Of a stretch of DNA of 64,000 nt, positions 49,111-57,823 are shown one piece after another. The notes beneath the pieces are model-generated. The model was not told where the DNA came from and did no database searches. It saw only the letters and a program-made list of their open reading frames with translations. The stretch covers positions 124,001-188,000 of the forward strand of contig NZ_NMVJ01000011.1 of NCBI RefSeq assembly GCF_002250565.1. The letters run 5' to 3'. This DNA is from Parenemella sanctibonifatiensis (GTDB lineage: Bacteria > Actinomycetota > Actinomycetes > Propionibacteriales > Propionibacteriaceae). Position numbers and translations under genes: made by a program. Numbering within the stretch: the first letter of the stretch is position 1; every line of letters begins with the position of its first letter.

Positions 49111-49785
49111 TCAGGCATTCAGGCTCAGCAGGACGGGGGCGGGAGTGCCGCGGCGGTGCATCTCGGCGACCACCTCGACCACCAGTGCCTGGACCAGCAT
49201 GCAGCCCACCATCGAGGAGGTGGCGCCGACCGGATGCGGGTCGTTGGCCATGATCGCATCACCCGGTTCGCCGCAGTTGTCGATGACGATGTCGGCGATG
49301 TCGAGCAGCTTCTCGCCGCTGGGGACACGGGAGGTGGTCTGGCGAGAATGCTGCACTGAGGTGAGCGCCACCACGGTCGCTCCGCGCTCCTTGCAGCCGC
49401 GGGCAAACTCCACTGGCACGGCATTGCGACCGGAGTTGGAGGCGATCAGGACTACGTCGTCGGCGCCGATGTCGCGGCAGGCCAGCAGCACCTCGGCCAT
49501 GCCGGGCAGCCGTTCGGTCAGCGAACTCTTCTGCAGGCCCTCGTGCAGCATCAGGGCTGGCTCCAGGATCGCCTTCACCTCGGTCAAACCGCCGGCCCGC
49601 CCCCAGATCTCCTCGGCAATCATGTGGGAGTGGCCGGTGCCGAACGCCCACAGTGTGCCGCCCGCGCCGTAGCTGTCGGCAATCGCGGCAGCGGTGGTGC
49701 GGATGACGTCGAGTTGGCTGGTGGCGGCGGTGGTTGCGATCTCGAGTGCCCTGGTGAGGAACTGCTCGGCGCTGAGGTTGGTCAT
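49111..49785 (-). CDS. SIS-domain phosphosugar-binding protein (UPF0309-like)
   Basis: 224 residues, a single SIS domain: LWAFGTGHSHMIAEEIWGRAGG near 44-65, DVVLIASNSGRNAVPVEFA near 112-130 (phosphosugar-binding Ser/Thr turn) and VVALTSVQHS near 142. SIS domains isomerise or bind phosphorylated sugars; this branch commonly sits with N-acetylglucosamine-type genes. The leaderless start ATG 49785 has a TACGGT hexamer 6 nt upstream. It heads the operon with the ceramidase-like gene. Confidence 0.88.
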   Translation of the reverse strand: MTNLSAEQFLTRALEIATTAATSQLDVIRTTAAAIADSYGAGGTLWAFGTGHSHMIAEEIWGRAGGLTEVKAILEPALMLHEGLQKSSLTERLPGMAEVLLACRDIGADDVVLIASNSGRNAVPVEFARGCKERGATVVALTSVQHSRQTTSRVPSGEKLLDIADIVIDNCGEPGDAIMANDPHPVGATSSMVGCMLVQALVVEVVAEMHRRGTPAPVLLSLNA

Positions 49786-49791
49786 GGAACA

Positions 49792-49797
49792 ACCGTA
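49792..49797 (-). promoter_or_regulatory. -10-like hexamer of the SIS gene
   Basis: TACGGT on the minus strand, 6 nt before ATG 49785. Confidence 0.55.
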
Positions 49798-49843
49798 AAG
49801 CAATCGTGTTCTCATTGGGGGTGCGCTCGCGCCAGATCTCGGG

Positions 49844-49849
49844 AACAAT
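49844..49849 (+). promoter_or_regulatory. -10-like hexamer of the NfeD-like gene
   Basis: AACAAT, 6 nt before GTG 49856. Confidence 0.5.
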
Positions 49850-49855
49850 GGCACC

Positions 49856-50500
49856 GTGCTGTTCTTCTGGGTAGTGGGGATGATCGGGGTCGCGATCCTG
49901 CTGCTCAGCCTTGTCCTCGGCGAGATCTTCGACAGCTTCTTCCAGAGCTTCGAGGGCCTCGGTGGCGAATGGTTCTCCACCGCGGGGTTGGCCGGCTTCC
50001 TGGGGGCCTTCGGCATCGGGGGCGGCATCGCCAGCAACGTCGGACTGCCGGTGTTCCTGGCCGTCGTGGTCGGTCTGGCCGCCGGCGCAGTCACCGCCGT
50101 CGGCGTCGGCTGGGCGATCAACTTCCTGCGCAAGCACAGCAACTACGCCACCGTCGACACCAAGCAGGTCGTCGGCAGCAGCGCCCAGGTGTCGAACGCC
50201 ATTCCCGAGGATGGGTATGGCGAGATCAAGCTGGTGATCCGCGGCAACCCGACCCGCTACAACGCCAAGGCGGACTATCCGATCCCGGCCGGGGAGAAGG
50301 TCTGGATCACCGAGGTGCTGTCGGCCACCGCGGTCCGGGTGGAAGCCGAATCGCTGTCCCTGCGACTCGGCGACGACCCTGCCGCCCTGCCGACGGACAC
50401 CTCCGAGCCGACGGCGTCGACAGACTTCGACAACCCTGAAGAAACCGATACCACCACCACGGAACCATCGCCGTACCGCGATCAGTCCGACCAATCCTGA
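49856..50500 (+). CDS. NfeD-like membrane protein
   Basis: 214 residues: three or four TM helices (MLFFWVVGMIGVAILLLS, STAGLAGFLGAFGIGGGIA and LPVFLAVVVGLAAGAVTAVG), then an OB-fold-like C-terminal domain (VVGSSAQVSNAIPEDGYGEIKL to VWITEVLSATAVRVEA), and an acidic Thr-rich tail. NfeD-type proteins partner flotillins in membrane microdomains, and the flotillin gene follows after 42 bp with its own GAGAGGAAG ribosome site. Confidence 0.85.
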   Translation: MLFFWVVGMIGVAILLLSLVLGEIFDSFFQSFEGLGGEWFSTAGLAGFLGAFGIGGGIASNVGLPVFLAVVVGLAAGAVTAVGVGWAINFLRKHSNYATVDTKQVVGSSAQVSNAIPEDGYGEIKLVIRGNPTRYNAKADYPIPAGEKVWITEVLSATAVRVEAESLSLRLGDDPAALPTDTSEPTASTDFDNPEETDTTTTEPSPYRDQSDQS

Positions 50501-50542
50501 CCACCAACTTCCACGTCACCATCACCACTCGAGAGGAAGCCC

Positions 50543-52069
50543 ATGTTGGACTTCTTGTTGTCCGTTCCGGGCCTGATCGTGATGGGCATTGTTCTGCTCA
50601 TCCTGTTGATCTGGCTCATCACCTCCCGTTATCGGGTTGCCGGGCCCAACGAGGCGTACATCGTCACCGGTAACAAGGGCAAGCCCGTCAAGAACCCGGA
50701 GACCGGCCAGGTCGCCCACGATCTGTCCGGCCAGAAGGTCGTCATGGGCGGCGGCGTGTTTGTCGTCCCGTTCATCCAGCGCTTGCACATCCTCGACCTG
50801 TCCAGCCGTCGCATCATGGTCCAGATCCGCGGTGCGGTGTCGGGCCAGGGCGTCAAGCTGAATCTTGATGGCGTGGCCATCGTCAAGGTCGGCGGCAACG
50901 AGGACTCGATCCGCGCCGCGGCCCAGCGCTTCCTCACACAGCAGGACGAGATCGAAACGTTCACCCAGGAGACCCTCGCTGGTTCGTTGCGCTCCATCGT
51001 GGGCAGCCTGTCGGTGGAGCAGATCATCCGCGACCGGGCCGCCTTCGCGCAGCGGGTCGCCGACGAGTCGGAGTCCTCGCTGACCGGTCAGGGCCTGGTG
51101 CTGGACACCTTCCAGATCCAGGACATCACCGACGACGGCACCTACCTGTCCGACCTCGGTCGTCCCGAATCCGCCCGCGTGGGTCAGGTCGCCCGGGTGG
51201 CTGAAGCCGCTGCCATGCAGGAAGCCGAGCAGGCCCGTATCGCCGCCGAGCAGGAGATCGCCGTCTCCGAGCGCACCCTGCAGCTCAAGCAGGCCGAGAT
51301 CAAGGCCGAGACCGATGCCGCATCGGCGCAGGCCGCTGCTGCGGGCCCGCTGGCCCAGGCCGACCGGGACCAGGCGATCCTCACCGAGCAGGAGAAGGTC
51401 GCTGTACGCCAGGCGGCCCTGAAGGAACGCCAGCTCGACACCGAGGTCCGCAAGCCCGCCGACGCTGAGCGGTATCGGGTGGAGACCGAGGCCGAGGGTC
51501 GTCGTAACTCTGCCTTCCTCGAGGCTGAGGCCCGCAAGGCCGCCGCGATTGCTGACGCCGAGGCTGAAGCCGAGAAGGCACGTCTGACCGGTGAAGGTGA
51601 CCGGCAGCGTCGTTCGGCGCTGGCTGATGCCGAAGCGATCGAGGGTGCCAAGCGCGGTGAGGCCGAGAAGGCTCGTCGTGTTGCCGAGGCCGAGGCGACT
51701 CGCGCCGAGGGTGAGGCCAAGGCCGCCGCGATTCTGGCGACCGGTCAGGCCGAGGCCGAGGCGATGGACCGCAAGGCCGAGGCGTTCTCCCGCTACAACG
51801 AGGCCGCCGTGCTGCAGATGCTCATCGAGGTGCTGCCGCAGGTCGCCAAGGAGCTCGCGAGCCCGATGTCCAACATCGACAAGCTCACCGTGGTCTCCAC
51901 CGATGGTGCCGGCCAGCTGCCCCGTCAGATCACCGACAACATGGTGCAGACGATGGAGCTCATCAAGAACACCACCGGTGTCGACCTCAACGGCATCGCC
52001 CAGCGTCTGGGCGGGTCGGCCGAGGAAGCTCTGAAGGACACCACCGTCAAGGGCGACACCACCGAGTGA
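50543..52069 (+). CDS. Flotillin-like SPFH protein
   Basis: 508 residues: an N-terminal membrane hairpin or TM segment (GLIVMGIVLLILLIWLI), an SPFH/band-7 domain from about 30 to 210 (YIVTGNKGKPVKNPE to LDTFQIQDITDDGTYLSDLG), a long Ala/Glu-rich coiled coil (215-425, many AEAEK/EAEKAR heptads) and a C-terminal region with VLPQVAKELASPMSNIDKLTV. Flotillins organise membrane microdomains. It forms an operon with the NfeD-like gene and is closed by a strong terminator. Confidence 0.93.
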   Translation: MLDFLLSVPGLIVMGIVLLILLIWLITSRYRVAGPNEAYIVTGNKGKPVKNPETGQVAHDLSGQKVVMGGGVFVVPFIQRLHILDLSSRRIMVQIRGAVSGQGVKLNLDGVAIVKVGGNEDSIRAAAQRFLTQQDEIETFTQETLAGSLRSIVGSLSVEQIIRDRAAFAQRVADESESSLTGQGLVLDTFQIQDITDDGTYLSDLGRPESARVGQVARVAEAAAMQEAEQARIAAEQEIAVSERTLQLKQAEIKAETDAASAQAAAAGPLAQADRDQAILTEQEKVAVRQAALKERQLDTEVRKPADAERYRVETEAEGRRNSAFLEAEARKAAAIADAEAEAEKARLTGEGDRQRRSALADAEAIEGAKRGEAEKARRVAEAEATRAEGEAKAAAILATGQAEAEAMDRKAEAFSRYNEAAVLQMLIEVLPQVAKELASPMSNIDKLTVVSTDGAGQLPRQITDNMVQTMELIKNTTGVDLNGIAQRLGGSAEEALKDTTVKGDTTE

Positions 52070-52093
52070 CCGCCTGATCGTGTGATCCAGTCA

Positions 52094-52125
52094 CAGCGCC
52101 CCGGGACTTCAGTCCCGGGGCGCTG
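52094..52125 (+). terminator. Strong terminator of the NfeD-flotillin operon
   Basis: A perfect 13-bp stem, CAGCGCCCCGGGA / TCCCGGGGCGCTG, with loop CTTCAG, followed by TTACG. Confidence 0.85.
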
Positions 52126-52249
52126 TTACGTCAGGGCTCCCGGCGGCACCCCGGCGTACGCCAGGAGGTCGCCCGGGGCGGGGTGGAAGTTCGGATCAAC
52201 GAGGCAGCAACGGAATCCGGGGCTCGGGCCGGTGTGAAGCCGCGGCGTC

Positions 52250-52284
52250 GGCGTACAACTACGCGATGCTGTAGTTGTGCAGGT
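52250..52284 (-). repeat. Family A hairpin, copy 5
   Basis: Consensus arm CTGTAGTTGTGCAGGT on the right; the left arm GGCGTACAACTACGC pairs in part. Confidence 0.75.
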
Positions 52285-52300
52285 GAATTCGGCGTTCTGG

Positions 52301-52335
52301 GCTGCGTAGGTACAGGGGACTGTAGTTGTGCAGGT
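52301..52335 (-). repeat. Family A hairpin, copy 6
   Basis: Right arm identical to copy 5; left arm CTGCGTAGGTACAG, pairing with G-T wobbles. It begins 51 bp after copy 5. Confidence 0.75.
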
Positions 52336-52370
52336 GCCTGGCTCCCCAGAGGTCACGGCCGTTTCGCCCC

Positions 52371-52397
52371 GAGAACCTCAACATGTTGAGGTTTCGC
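52371..52397. repeat. Family B palindrome, copy 3
   Basis: Core CCTCAACATGTTGAGG (52376-52391), flanked by GAGAA and TTTCG. Confidence 0.75.
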
Positions 52398-52439
52398 CAC
52401 CACCCCGACGATGGCCGATCTGGTACGGGCGCGCGCATC

Positions 52440-52499
52440 ACGTGCAGTCGATCCTCCGAAGCGCCCCAGAATCGGGGCCCGGAAGAATCGACTGCACGT
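52440..52499. repeat. 60-nt hairpin downstream of the sugar-permease operon
   Basis: ACGTGCAGTCGAT (52440-52452) and ATCGACTGCACGT (52487-52499) pair perfectly. Pairing resumes further in (CCTCCG with CGGAAG) and an inner GCCCC/GGGGC hairpin caps it. It lies 37 bp after the stop of the minus-strand permease gene, without a T-tract. Confidence 0.6.
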
Positions 52500-52535
52500 C
52501 TTGCGCGAGATCCTGCGGGTCGGCCGCCGGTTGGC

Positions 52536-53429
52536 CTACTTCAGGGACCCCGCGGCCAAGCCCTGCACGATCCGGCGCTGGAAGATCAGCACCATGATCA
52601 CCAGCGGTACCGTGACCAGGACGCCGGCGGCCATGATGGTGCCGTACGGGGTCTGGAAGCGGGAGTCGCCGGTGAAGGTGCCGATGGCGGCGGTGACCGT
52701 ACGCAGCTCGGGCCGGTTGACCATCGTCACCGCGATCAGGAACTCGTTCCAGGCCGCGATGAAGGTGATGATCGCCGTGGTGAAGACGCCCGGCGCCGCG
52801 AGCGGCAGGATGATCTTGATGAAGGCTTGGATCGGCGTACAGCCGTCCACCATCGCGGCCTGCTCCAGTTCTCGTGGCAGCTGCCGGAAGAAGGCATTGA
52901 GGTTCCACACCGCCAGCGGCAGCGCGAAGCTGACACTCGGCACGATCATGGCCTGGTAGGTGTTGATCCAATCCAGATAGTCGGGCTGGAAGAGCTGCAG
53001 CAGCGGCACCACCAAGGTGATGATCGGAAACATCGAGGTCGAGACGATGAGAAACATCATCACCGTCTTGCCCTTGAACTTCAGCCGGGCGATCGCGTAC
53101 GCCGCGGCCGTCCCGATGAGCACCGCGAGCACGGTCGTGGTGACCGAGACGATCAGGGAGTTCAGCACCGCCCGCAGGAAGTTGTTGCGGGGGTCGAAGA
53201 CCGCCACATAGTTGTCGAGGCTGAGCTTGCTGGGCCACAGGGTGGTCTCCAAGCCCCGTGCCGGATCCCGCAGCGAGGTGACCAGCATCCAGTAGAACGG
53301 CGCCAGGCAGTAGACCACGATCAGCGCGATGCCGATCCCGATGATGATCTTGCCGCCGATGCCCCCGGATCCGGGACGCCGTGACTTGGCGGCCGGTGCC
53401 GTGGTGATGGCTTGGGATGGAGTGGTCAT
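52536..53429 (-). CDS. Sugar ABC transporter permease (MalG-like)
   Basis: 297 residues with six TM segments and the permease EAA loop EQAAMVDGCTPIQAFIKIIL-PLAAPG near 195-220 that docks the ATPase. The N-terminus GKIIIGIGIALIVVYCLAPFYW is the first helix. It overlaps the upstream permease gene by 4 bp (ATGA). No ATPase gene accompanies the operon, so a shared MsiK-type ATPase encoded elsewhere is expected, as in Streptomyces. Sugar specificity unknown. Confidence 0.93.
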   Translation of the reverse strand: MTTPSQAITTAPAAKSRRPGSGGIGGKIIIGIGIALIVVYCLAPFYWMLVTSLRDPARGLETTLWPSKLSLDNYVAVFDPRNNFLRAVLNSLIVSVTTTVLAVLIGTAAAYAIARLKFKGKTVMMFLIVSTSMFPIITLVVPLLQLFQPDYLDWINTYQAMIVPSVSFALPLAVWNLNAFFRQLPRELEQAAMVDGCTPIQAFIKIILPLAAPGVFTTAIITFIAAWNEFLIAVTMVNRPELRTVTAAIGTFTGDSRFQTPYGTIMAAGVLVTVPLVIMVLIFQRRIVQGLAAGSLK

Positions 53430-54430
53430 CGCTGCCCCGCTTCCACGACAGTGCCGGTGGCCGGTTCGGCGGCCTTGGCTTTGGCCGCCTGTGCGGCGGC
53501 CCGCTTCTCCTTGCGGCTGAGCCGGTCATCGTCACCGATCACGTCGGCACCGAGGAAGCGTACGAACAGAAAGGCCACCAGACCGATGTAGGCCATCAGT
53601 ACCAGCGAATAGGTGGCCGCGGGGCCGTAGTTGGTCTGGGAGGCTTCGAACTGCGCCAACGTCGCCAAGGTCTGGCCGCTCTCCAGCCGCCCCAACAGGG
53701 CGTACGGCAGGTCGAACATCCGCATCGCGTCGAGCAGCCGGAAGAGCACCGCCACCACCAGCACCGGGCGTACCAACGGCAGCGTGATTCGCCAGAAGGT
53801 CGACCAGCGGGACGAACCGTCCACCTTGGCCGCCTCGTAGACCTGGTTGTCGATGGTGAGCAGGCCCGCCAGAGTCAGCAGGCCGATGTAAGGAGCGGTC
53901 TTCCAGACGTCGGCGATGATGACCGCAGCCTGGGCCTGCCAGCCTTCGGTCGCCCACAGGATCTTGGTGCCGATGATCTCGTTGAAGATGCCGTCGGCCA
54001 GGAAGATCACCCGCCACACCAGCGCCGACACGATGGTCGGGATCGCCCAGGGCACCAGGATGCTGGCCCGCAGCAGGCCCTGACCGCGCAACGCCTGCGC
54101 CATGATCAGCGCCATCACCACCCCGATGACGGTCTCCAGGGTGACACCGACCACGGTGAACAGGGTGGTGTTGGAGAAGGCATTCCAGAAGGCATCACTG
54201 CTGGCCGGGTCGGAGAAGATCGCGAGGTAGTTGTCGAGTCCGACGAACTGCGTCCCCTGCTGGATGAAGCCGGTCTCGGGGTCGACCCCGCCCGAGGTGG
54301 TGTGCAGCGACTGCCACACCGAAACCCCGAGCGGGATGCCGACCACGAGCACGAGCAGCACCAGTGACGGTGCGAGCAGGAGGTACGCCAGCCTGCTCTG
54401 GTCTCCGTGGACCGAGGTTGACCGGGCCAT
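53426..54430 (-). CDS. Sugar ABC transporter permease (MalF-like)
   Basis: 334 residues, six TM segments after a short cytoplasmic start (LAYLLLAPSLVLLVLVVGIPLG), with the EAA loop YEAAKVDGSSRWSTFWRITL-PLVRP near 216-240. A long hydrophilic Lys/Ala-rich C-terminal tail (KEKRAAAQAAKAKAAEPATG) is unusual for the family. The second gene of the operon, 2 bp after the binding-protein gene. Confidence 0.93.
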   Translation of the reverse strand: MARSTSVHGDQSRLAYLLLAPSLVLLVLVVGIPLGVSVWQSLHTTSGGVDPETGFIQQGTQFVGLDNYLAIFSDPASSDAFWNAFSNTTLFTVVGVTLETVIGVVMALIMAQALRGQGLLRASILVPWAIPTIVSALVWRVIFLADGIFNEIIGTKILWATEGWQAQAAVIIADVWKTAPYIGLLTLAGLLTIDNQVYEAAKVDGSSRWSTFWRITLPLVRPVLVVAVLFRLLDAMRMFDLPYALLGRLESGQTLATLAQFEASQTNYGPAATYSLVLMAYIGLVAFLFVRFLGADVIGDDDRLSRKEKRAAAQAAKAKAAEPATGTVVEAGQR

Positions 54431-54432
54431 CG

Positions 54433-55755
54433 TCAGCCCTGAGCGACCTTCTCCAAGTCAGCCTGGAGCTGTTCCATCCCGGCCTCGACCTCGACCTCGC
54501 CGCTGATGATGGCGTAGGCGTTGTCCTGGATCGCGGCGGAGACGCCGGCGTAGTTCACCACAGCCGGACGGCCCTTGGCCTGCTTCAGTGCGTCATGGAG
54601 GATCGGGTAGAACTCGTACTCAGCGACCAACTCCTCATCGCTGAAGACGCTCTCCATCGTCGGCGCGGTGCCGGTGGCCAGCGCCCACGCCTGCTGGTTT
54701 TCCTCGCTGGTGAGGTAGTTGATGAAGTCGATCGCGGTGCCCTTGTTGGAGGCGAAGGCCGACACGCCCAGGTTGATGCCGCCCAGCGTCGAGGCGCCCG
54801 GTCCGGTCACCCCGGGAATCGGGGCGACGCCGGTCTTGCCGGCGACCTGGGAGCTACCGTCCTCGGCGTTGGCCAGCGGATAGACGTAGGGCCAGTTCGA
54901 CAGGAAGACCAGCCCACCATCCTGGAAGGCCTGCCGGGACTCCTCCTCCTTGTAGGTGAGGACGTCCTGCGGGATCATCCCGGAGTCGAAGCCGTCACGC
55001 AGCGCCTGCATGCCGGCGATCGCCTCGGGGGTGGTGACGGTGGGGTTCCCGTCAGCGTCGAACATTTCGCCGCCGGCGCTGTTGACCGCTTGGGAGGCGT
55101 TGACCGTGAGGCCCTCGTACTTGGACAGCTGGCCGCCGTAGCAGGACATACCGGCCGCTTCGGGCAGCGCCAGCACCTTCTCACAGGTTGCCCACATCTC
55201 CTCATACGTCGTCGGGGCAGCGGAAACACCGGCAGCCTCGAGCAGGTCGCTGCGGAAGTAGAGCAGCTGGGCGTTGGTCGACCACGGCACTCCGTACTGA
55301 CGGTCGAAGTAGGCGGCGGTCTCCACCGTTGCGTCGAGGAAGCCGTCGAGGTTGGTCTTGTCGGCGGGCATCTCGACGATCCACTGGTTCGCGGCAAACT
55401 CGGCGGTCCAGACCACGTCCATGCCGAGCACCGTGTACTGGTCGGACTGCACCTGGAAGTTGTTGACCATCTGGGTGCGCTGCTCGTCGGCGGACTCGGG
55501 CAACTCGATGACGGTGACCGTCTCCTCGGGATGCTCGGCGTTCCAGGTTTCCACGACGCTTTGCAGCTGGCCGGTGGTGTCCTTGCCGGTGGCGAAAGTG
55601 ATGGGGCCGCGTTCCTCCCAATCGACCGCGGGGGCGCTGCCGCCGCCTCCGCCACCACCGCCCGATCCGCCGCCGCTGCAGGCGGTGGCCAGCGCCATCA
55701 CGGCGGCGCTGGCCGTGACCGCGAAGGTCTTGGCGTACTTTCCGAAGCGACTCAT
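54433..55755 (-). CDS. Sugar-binding lipoprotein of the ABC transporter
   Basis: 440 residues: signal peptide with lipobox ATAC near residues 23-26 (AAVMALATAC), then a Gly/Ser linker and a family-1 extracellular solute-binding domain (VVETWNAEHPEETVTVIELP, VPWSTNAQLLYFRSDLLEAAG and FLSNWPYVYPLANAEDG). It delivers a sugar to the MalF/MalG-like pair encoded next. I start at MSRFGKYAKT; an in-frame ATG lies 4 codons upstream. Dyads at 55881-55910 are the likely operator. Confidence 0.92.
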   Translation of the reverse strand: MSRFGKYAKTFAVTASAAVMALATACSGGGSGGGGGGGGSAPAVDWEERGPITFATGKDTTGQLQSVVETWNAEHPEETVTVIELPESADEQRTQMVNNFQVQSDQYTVLGMDVVWTAEFAANQWIVEMPADKTNLDGFLDATVETAAYFDRQYGVPWSTNAQLLYFRSDLLEAAGVSAAPTTYEEMWATCEKVLALPEAAGMSCYGGQLSKYEGLTVNASQAVNSAGGEMFDADGNPTVTTPEAIAGMQALRDGFDSGMIPQDVLTYKEEESRQAFQDGGLVFLSNWPYVYPLANAEDGSSQVAGKTGVAPIPGVTGPGASTLGGINLGVSAFASNKGTAIDFINYLTSEENQQAWALATGTAPTMESVFSDEELVAEYEFYPILHDALKQAKGRPAVVNYAGVSAAIQDNAYAIISGEVEVEAGMEQLQADLEKVAQG

Positions 55756-55880
55756 GGGATCCTCCACAACGTTGCGGTTCTCGATGCCGCCGGAGCAACG
55801 ACATGGGTACTCCGGGCGACGGCCTCACGTTAGCGCTGTCAGGGGCCGTCGGTGCAGGCGCCTCGGGGGACCGTCACCCA

Positions 55881-55910
55881 TTCGTGACGAACATTGCTTG
55901 AAAAACGTTT
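55881..55910. promoter_or_regulatory. Two dyads upstream of the sugar ABC operon
   Basis: TTCGTGACGAA (55881-55891) and AAACGTTT (55903-55910). The latter has the CG centre of LacI-family operators. No LacI-type gene is in the window. Confidence 0.4.
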
Positions 55911-55938
55911 GCTGTGTGTTCGCCGGGTCAGCGAGGGC

Positions 55939-57225
55939 TCAGGAGGTCTCGTTGGAGACGTCCTCGGTGACCCGCACCAGGCGTACGGAGGGCCGCCAGC
56001 CGTGACGTTCCAGCATCAGCCGGGTGTGGCTGCGACGCATCAGGACCGTGGTGAAGACCAGCAGCGTGAAGGCAACCGTGATGCCGCCGAGCGCGACCGT
56101 CCACTGGGCGCCGAGGTATTCACCGACCAGCCCGATGACCGGCCCGCCGATGGGGGTGCCGCCCATCTGGATCGCCAGGAAGACCGACATCACCCGGCCA
56201 CGCATCGCCGCGGAGGTGCTCATCTGCACCAACGTGTTGCACGACACCGTCACCGTGATGGCGCAGAAGCCCTGCGGCACCAGGAATGCGGCGAAGACCC
56301 AGATGTTGGGGGCGAAGGTGGTGCCGATCGCGCACAGGGCATAGCCGAGCATCGCAAAGATCAGCACCCGCAACCGGGGTTTGCCGCGGCCGGCCACCGC
56401 CAGCGCCGCCGTCAGCGAGCCGACCGCCATCGTCGAGCCGAGGAAGCCGTAGTCGGCAGCGCCCCGCCCGAAGACATCGGTGGCCATCAGGGCGTTGGTG
56501 AGCTGGAAGTTCAGCGCAAAGGTGCCCATCATGAACGCCACGAACATCAGCAACGCCAGGTCGGTGCGTTGGCGGATGTACGCCAGCCCGGCCCGGAATT
56601 GCCCCCGGCCTCGCGCGGCCGTCGGGCGGGGTTGCAGCTCGTCGAGCCGCAACGTCAGCAGCGCGATGATGATGAGGAGATAGCTGGCCGCGTCGATGAA
56701 GAACACCGGGCCGGTGCCGAAGGCCGCGATCAGCAAGCCGCCCAGCCCGGGGCCGATGAGTCGGGCCGCGTTGAAGCTGGCGCTGTTGAGTCCGATCGCG
56801 TTGGACAGGTGTTCCTTGTCGACCAGCTCGGAGACGAAGGCCTGGCGCGACGGCGCATTCATGGCCGACCAGGACCCGTCCAGGGTGGCCAACAGATAGA
56901 CGTGCCACAGCTGCACCACCTCGCCGGTCACCAGGAAGCCCAACAGCACGGCATTGATGAGCAGCAGGGTCTGGGTGACCAGCATCACCCGATGCTTGGG
57001 GAAGCGGTCGGCCAGCACGCCGGAGATTGGCGACAGCAGCAGCATCGGCAGGAACTGGCAGGTTGCCAGCAGGCCCAGCGCGCGGGCGTCATTGTCGGTG
57101 AGTTCGACCAGCACCAGCCAGGTCTGCGCGGTCCGGGCCATCCACAGACCGACGTTGGAGGAGAGCGCGCCGATGGCGTACGAGCGATAGTTGCGGATCG
57201 CCAGCGACGAGAAGGTCTTGCTCAC
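55939..57225 (-). CDS. MFS exporter (MFS_3/enterobactin-exporter-like)
   Basis: 428 residues, about 12 TM helices, starting FSSLAIRNYRSYAIGALSSNVGLWMARTAQ-TWL, with the MFS loop GVLADRFPKHRVMLVTQ near 67-83. This group exports siderophores, drugs or metabolites. It overlaps the MarR gene by 4 bp (ATGA), so it is co-regulated with and probably repressed by it. Substrate unknown. Confidence 0.9.
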   Translation of the reverse strand: MSKTFSSLAIRNYRSYAIGALSSNVGLWMARTAQTWLVLVELTDNDARALGLLATCQFLPMLLLSPISGVLADRFPKHRVMLVTQTLLLINAVLLGFLVTGEVVQLWHVYLLATLDGSWSAMNAPSRQAFVSELVDKEHLSNAIGLNSASFNAARLIGPGLGGLLIAAFGTGPVFFIDAASYLLIIIALLTLRLDELQPRPTAARGRGQFRAGLAYIRQRTDLALLMFVAFMMGTFALNFQLTNALMATDVFGRGAADYGFLGSTMAVGSLTAALAVAGRGKPRLRVLIFAMLGYALCAIGTTFAPNIWVFAAFLVPQGFCAITVTVSCNTLVQMSTSAAMRGRVMSVFLAIQMGGTPIGGPVIGLVGEYLGAQWTVALGGITVAFTLLVFTTVLMRRSHTRLMLERHGWRPSVRLVRVTEDVSNETS

Positions 57226-57719
57226 GAGGCGCTGCTGGGCTCCGCGGCGTCCGTGGGGGCGTCAACGCGAGGGGAGTGTGATTCGTCGACCAACCGGTGC
57301 AGGATGGCCGCGGCCTGTTCCAGGATTTCGAGCTCCTCAGGGGTGGAGGTGACCAGCCGCTTCACCATCCAGCCTTGGCGCTGCTGCCGGGCGGCCTTCA
57401 GCTCGGCCCGTCCCTCCTCGGTGAGGTCGAGCAGTTGCTGCCGGCCGTCGGTGGGGTGTGGCGTACGGTCGATCCAGCCTCGGGTGGTGAGGTCCTTGAT
57501 GGTCCGCGACATGCTCGGCGCACTGATCTGCTCGCGGTGGGCGAGCTCAGCGGCGGTACGCGGTCCGCCTTCGAGCATGGCCAGCACGGTGAACAGGTGC
57601 GGCGGCAGGGCTGATGCTTCGTAGCGCACCTTGCGGGTGACGCGCATGCAGGCATGACGTACGCGGTGGGCCACCTCGGCCAGATCCCGGCCCTCGGTGG
57701 ATGATCCGCCTTCGCTCAT
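57222..57719 (-). CDS. MarR-family regulator
   Basis: 165 residues with a winged helix: LPPHLFTVLAMLEGGPRTAAELAHREQ, then SAPSMSRTIKDLTTRGWIDR (recognition helix) and PTDGRQQLLDLTEEGR (wing), ending in a dimerisation helix. MarR proteins repress their own operons and let go when a ligand binds. The co-translated MFS exporter fits drug or metabolite efflux control. A palindromic site lies just upstream. Confidence 0.93.
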   Translation of the reverse strand: MSEGGSSTEGRDLAEVAHRVRHACMRVTRKVRYEASALPPHLFTVLAMLEGGPRTAAELAHREQISAPSMSRTIKDLTTRGWIDRTPHPTDGRQQLLDLTEEGRAELKAARQQRQGWMVKRLVTSTPEELEILEQAAAILHRLVDESHSPRVDAPTDAAEPSSAS

Positions 57720-57748
57720 GTGGCTCCGATCGGATGATGGGTGGGTGC

Positions 57749-57766
57749 TTAGTTAGGTTAACAAAC
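57749..57766. promoter_or_regulatory. Candidate MarR operator
   Basis: TTAGTTAGGTTAACAAAC contains the perfect palindrome GTTAAC and the imperfect dyad GTTAG-GTTAAC in an AT-rich spot 30-47 bp before the MarR start. Confidence 0.45.
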
Positions 57767-57823
57767 AAGAGGATAGCGCCCGCCTCATCACCGACCGACG
57801 CCGCCGTCTGTCGGAAAGTCAGC

